Assembly: GCA_025352865.1 (NCBI GenBank)
Contig: JANXSB010000653.1
Span: forward strand, 1 to 7,852
Direction: 5' to 3'
DNA length: 7,852 bases
Source of the DNA: Chthoniobacter sp.
Lineage (GTDB): Bacteria > Verrucomicrobiota > Verrucomicrobiia > Chthoniobacterales > Chthoniobacteraceae
Made by a program: the position numbers and the translations under genes. Below are positions 5,543 to 7,852 of the stretch, in pieces; position 1 is the first letter of the stretch; the number at the start of each line of letters is the position of its first letter. The notes beneath the pieces are model-generated. The model had not been told where the DNA came from and did not search any database. It saw only the letters and a list, made by a program, of their open reading frames with translations.

Positions 5543-7036
5543 TTAGAAGTCGATGGTCGCCTGGACGTAGGCGAAGTTGGCATCGTCATGCGCGCCGGTG
5601 TCCTTGAGATAGCCGCCCGCGAAGAAGTGGCTGTAGCCGGCTTGCAGCGCGAGTTGCTTGACCGGTTTGTAGGTCACCGTGAAGTCGATCTCGGAGCCGG
5701 CGAACTTGTCCGCGTTGCGGGCGAGGGCGTTGAGCGGGCGCACGGCGGTGGCGCCGTTGGCGCGGTACCAGACGTCCTCGTTCGTCGCCAGCCAGAAGCC
5801 GTGGTAGTCCACCTGCGCGGTCACTTTTTTGCACGGCGCGACCTTCAGGCTGATGGCCGGGTTGTGCATGTTCTGCCACGAGAAGGCGTCCATGTAGCCG
5901 TAGAATTTGTGGTTCGTCGGGAACAGATTTTGGAACGTCTCCACGGTGCTGTCGCCGGGATGGTTGTCGCCCGAGGCGTAGTTGTATTCGACGCCGAGGC
6001 GCGGCGTCCACGGCACCCCGAAGGTGTAGCCGGCGCCCGCATGCACGGCGAAAGCCGTGAGGTCGAGCCCCCGCAGTTCGCCGGTCTGAAAGGCGAACTC
6101 GCCCTCGTAGTCGAAGCCGAGCGGCTTCGGCGCAGCCTTTGGCGGCGGCGTCGATTTTCCATCGGCGACCGACTTGCCGTCCGGGGCCGCAGCGGGCTCG
6201 TGGTGAAACACGCCGGGTTTCGATTTCACGCGCAGGCCGAACGTGGCGAAGTTCGTGTCGCCGAGCGCGGCGGGCAGATATTTCGGCCCCGTGTTTTCAT
6301 GGAGGTGGAAGACATAAACGTCGGTCGTCTGCACCGGGATCGCCGTGGTGCTGAAATACAGGCCGCTGAAAACCTGCCCGCGATCCGTCTCATTGCCGTT
6401 GAAAAGATCCGACTGGTTGTACTTCGGGCGCGTGGGGACGGCGACGCTCGAGGCAAAGCCGTCGAGCCACCAGTTCGGCTGCTCGAAGTGCAGCTTCACC
6501 GCGTCGAAGGTTCGGCCGATGTTATTCCAATCGGACGCGCCGACGAGGCGCTCATCGCCATAGGCGAGCACCTGTCGGCCGACCTTGAGGGTGAGCGGGA
6601 ACTCCTTGAGATTGCCGATCTCGAGGTAGCCCTGGCGCAGGTCAAAGGCATCGTCGCCCTCCGCGCCAAAAACGCCGGGCGTGTTGCCGCGCCGCCCGTT
6701 AAACTCCCGCGAGTCCTGGCCCTGCGCGTAGATCTTCAGCCAATCGACCGGCTTCAACGCGAGCCCGATGCGCGCGCGATGCTCAAACCAATTGCCATCG
6801 GTCACCGCGCGCGTGGCGCTGTTGAAATCGTAATTGTTGCTGCGGTTCTCCCAGCGCAGCCGCTCCTGCACGTCGAAGACGACTTTGCCATCGTAGAAGC
6901 TCAGTGGGTTGGCGTCAGGCGCGGGTTGCACCGGCGGTGGCGGCGCAGCGGGGCCGGCGAAGGAAACGCCCGCGAGGCAGCATGCGGCGAGGACGCTGGC
7001 GGGTGTTTTGACGGATGTGGTTTTTCGTTTGGTCAT
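5543..7036 (-). CDS. Outer-membrane beta-barrel of the alginate-export (AlgE-like) family, candidate nitrate-locus porin
   Basis: A 497-residue protein with a signal peptide (basic KRK at 3-5, hydrophobic core to about 26, likely cut after SFA at 25-27), a Pro/Ala-rich linker (28-44) and a C-terminal ...ATIDF ending in Phe, as expected for a barrel inserted by the BAM complex. Family motifs are GRQVLAYGDERLVG (153-166), NNIGRTFDAVKL (171-182), LGVEYNYASGD (347-357) and FPTNHKFYGYMD (372-383). Residues 277-306 form a low-complexity Pro/Ala/Lys insert with a repeated DGKS, probably a flexible loop. An LAAC at 16-19 resembles a lipobox, but the hydrophobic stretch before it is short, so an ordinary signal peptide is favoured. 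The start is ATG at 7036-7034, 102 bases after the ABC gene, with no ribosome site at normal distance. Alginate itself is unlikely as substrate because no alginate genes are near; passage of nitrate or another small anion is inferred from the neighbours. Confidence -1.
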   Translation of the reverse strand: MTKRKTTSVKTPASVLAACCLAGVSFAGPAAPPPPVQPAPDANPLSFYDGKVVFDVQERLRWENRSNNYDFNSATRAVTDGNWFEHRARIGLALKPVDWLKIYAQGQDSREFNGRRGNTPGVFGAEGDDAFDLRQGYLEIGNLKEFPLTLKVGRQVLAYGDERLVGASDWNNIGRTFDAVKLHFEQPNWWLDGFASSVAVPTRPKYNQSDLFNGNETDRGQVFSGLYFSTTAIPVQTTDVYVFHLHENTGPKYLPAALGDTNFATFGLRVKSKPGVFHHEPAAAPDGKSVADGKSTPPPKAAPKPLGFDYEGEFAFQTGELRGLDLTAFAVHAGAGYTFGVPWTPRLGVEYNYASGDNHPGDSTVETFQNLFPTNHKFYGYMDAFSWQNMHNPAISLKVAPCKKVTAQVDYHGFWLATNEDVWYRANGATAVRPLNALARNADKFAGSEIDFTVTYKPVKQLALQAGYSHFFAGGYLKDTGAHDDANFAYVQATIDF

Positions 7037-7138
7037 GTGGTCAGGTTTGGGTTTTTTTGGAGATGCTCCTCCCGGTGGTTTTGGCTGTGGTGGGTGGACT
7101 CGCGAGCATGCGAACCGGTTTTTGTTTGAGGGAAAAAA

Positions 7139-7852
7139 TCATGCGGCCCGCGCGGCGGTCAGTGCGTGCGATGGCTGAGCGGCAGCCGCGAGTGGCGCGG
7201 GATGCTTGTGCGCTTTGACCTCGAGAAAATGGATGAGCTGCTCGCGGAGCCGGTAATAATCCGGGTGCTCCATGACCGCCTTGCGCTCGCGCGGGCGGGG
7301 AAAACTCACCTCGATCACATCGCCGATGCCGGCTTCCGGGCCATCGGTCATGCAAAGGATCCGGTCGCTCAGAAAGAGCGCCTCATCGACATCGTGCGTG
7401 ACCATCATGGCGGTGATTTTTTCGCGCCGCCAAAGCTGGATCAGCACCTCCTGCAGCTCGTAACGCGTGAGCGAATCGAGCATGCCGAAAGGCTCGTCGA
7501 GCAGCAGCATCTTCGGCGCGAGCGCAAAGGCGCGCGCGATGCCTACGCGCTGGCGCATGCCCTGCGAAAGCTCGGCGGGCCGCTTGTGCATGGCATCCGC
7601 GAGGCCGACGAGCGTGAGGTAATACTCGGCGATCTGCACGCGCTCGACTTTGGCCGCGGTGAAAAAGACCTGGCTCACGCCGAGCATCACATTTTCAAAC
7701 GCCGTCATCCACGGCAGCAGCGACGGCGACTGAAAGACCACGCCGCGATCCGGGCCGGGGCCGGTGAGTTCCTTACCCGCGAGGATAATGCCGCCGGAAG
7801 TAATCGAAGTAAGTCCGGCCGCCATCATTAGCATCGTGGACTTGCCACACCC
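7139..7852 (-). CDS. nrtD: NrtD-type nitrate/nitrite ABC transporter ATP-binding protein, N-terminus cut by window edge
   Basis: Read from position 7852, the frame gives 237 residues and begins inside Walker A with GCGKST (1-6). It continues with PGPDRGVVFQSPSLLPW (Q-loop Q41), signature LSQGM (95-99), Walker B LLLDEP (116-121), GMLDSLTR (123-130) and H-loop H153 in VTHD. The GPGPDRGVVFQ and GMLDSLTRYELQ wording is typical of nitrate/nitrite ATPases (NrtC/NrtD) and also near SsuB/TauB for sulfonates. There is no NrtA-like domain after the ATPase, only an Ala-rich tail (about 216-237), so it is NrtD-like rather than NrtC-like. It hydrolyses ATP to drive import with a permease and a periplasmic binding protein, expected just beyond the window. 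About 40 N-terminal residues are missing. The NarK neighbour supports nitrate/nitrite as substrate. Confidence -1.
   Translation of the reverse strand, partial: GCGKSTMLMMAAGLTSITSGGIILAGKELTGPGPDRGVVFQSPSLLPWMTAFENVMLGVSQVFFTAAKVERVQIAEYYLTLVGLADAMHKRPAELSQGMRQRVGIARAFALAPKMLLLDEPFGMLDSLTRYELQEVLIQLWRREKITAMMVTHDVDEALFLSDRILCMTDGPEAGIGDVIEVSFPRPRERKAVMEHPDYYRLREQLIHFLEVKAHKHPAPLAAAAQPSHALTAARAA

Noticed and set aside
7066..7073. Strong Shine-Dalgarno-like GGGAGGAG upstream of the porin gene
   Set aside because: It ends 29 bases before the ATG and no ATG, GTG or TTG lies at proper distance after it, so it does not set a start.
4351..7129. Plus-strand open frames 4351-5607 and 5588-7129, and minus-strand frame 4478-5524
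   Set aside because: They lie across the real methyltransferase and porin genes in other frames, cross the intrinsic terminator, and lack domains or plausible composition.
7125..7150. T-run on the minus strand directly after the ABC stop codon as a terminator
   Set aside because: Six T follow the stop, but I cannot draw a stable stem of reasonable length next to them, so readthrough into the porin gene is more likely.
7166..7831. Plus-strand open frame of 221 residues opposite the ABC gene
   Set aside because: The minus strand holds all the ABC ATPase motifs in order, so this is a shadow.
1..7852. CRISPR array, tRNA or rRNA gene, insertion sequence or defence-type system
   Set aside because: No regularly spaced repeats, RNA-gene features, transposase or terminal inverted repeats were seen, and every sizeable stretch is explained by transport, redox, regulatory or methyltransferase genes.

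Overview
The window is GC-rich bacterial DNA. Every supported gene lies on the minus strand, so transcription runs from position 7852 down to position 1. The long plus-strand open frames are antisense shadows of these genes. The protein styles (NarK/NasA-type transporter, AlgE-like alginate-export barrel, Nrt-type ABC ATPase, PP2C-kinase fusion) and frequent weak or absent Shine-Dalgarno sequences suggest a Gram-negative bacterium, perhaps of the Planctomycetes-Verrucomicrobia group. That placement is inferred from recalled family resemblance, not from a phylogeny.

Layout in transcription order: (1) 7852-7139, the C-terminal 237 residues of an NrtD-type nitrate/nitrite ABC transporter ATPase, cut by the window end inside Walker A. 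(2) 7036-5543, a complete outer-membrane barrel of the alginate-export family, followed by a strong intrinsic terminator at 5517-5467. (3) 5397-4645, a small integral-membrane methyltransferase of the isoprenylcysteine carboxyl methyltransferase / phospholipid methyltransferase type, with a long inverted repeat in its leader and a stem-loop over its stop codon. (4) 4644-4334, a 311-base non-coding stretch with an 18-base near-palindrome, a pair of 9-base direct repeats and a sigma-54-like promoter. (5) 4333-3092, a NarK/NasA-type MFS nitrate/nitrite transporter. (6) 3117-1447, a membrane-anchored fusion of a PP2C phosphatase and a Ser/Thr kinase. (7) 1445-1, a CysJ-like diflavin reductase that runs off the window.

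The last three genes overlap or are separated by one base and look like one translationally coupled operon. Together the window reads as part of a nitrate-assimilation locus. The porin is a candidate for outer-membrane entry, and the ABC system and NarK would move nitrate or nitrite across the inner membrane. The diflavin reductase could carry NADPH electrons to a nitrate, nitrite or sulfite reductase lying beyond position 1. The phosphatase/kinase fusion is a likely post-translational regulator; a similar gene sits between nasA and nirB in Pseudomonas. No reductase catalytic subunit is inside the window.

I found no CRISPR array, tRNA, rRNA, insertion sequence or clearly new defence-type system. 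The most interesting points are the atypical kinase/phosphatase, the flavoprotein and porin placed in a nitrate locus, and the candidate control elements before narK.
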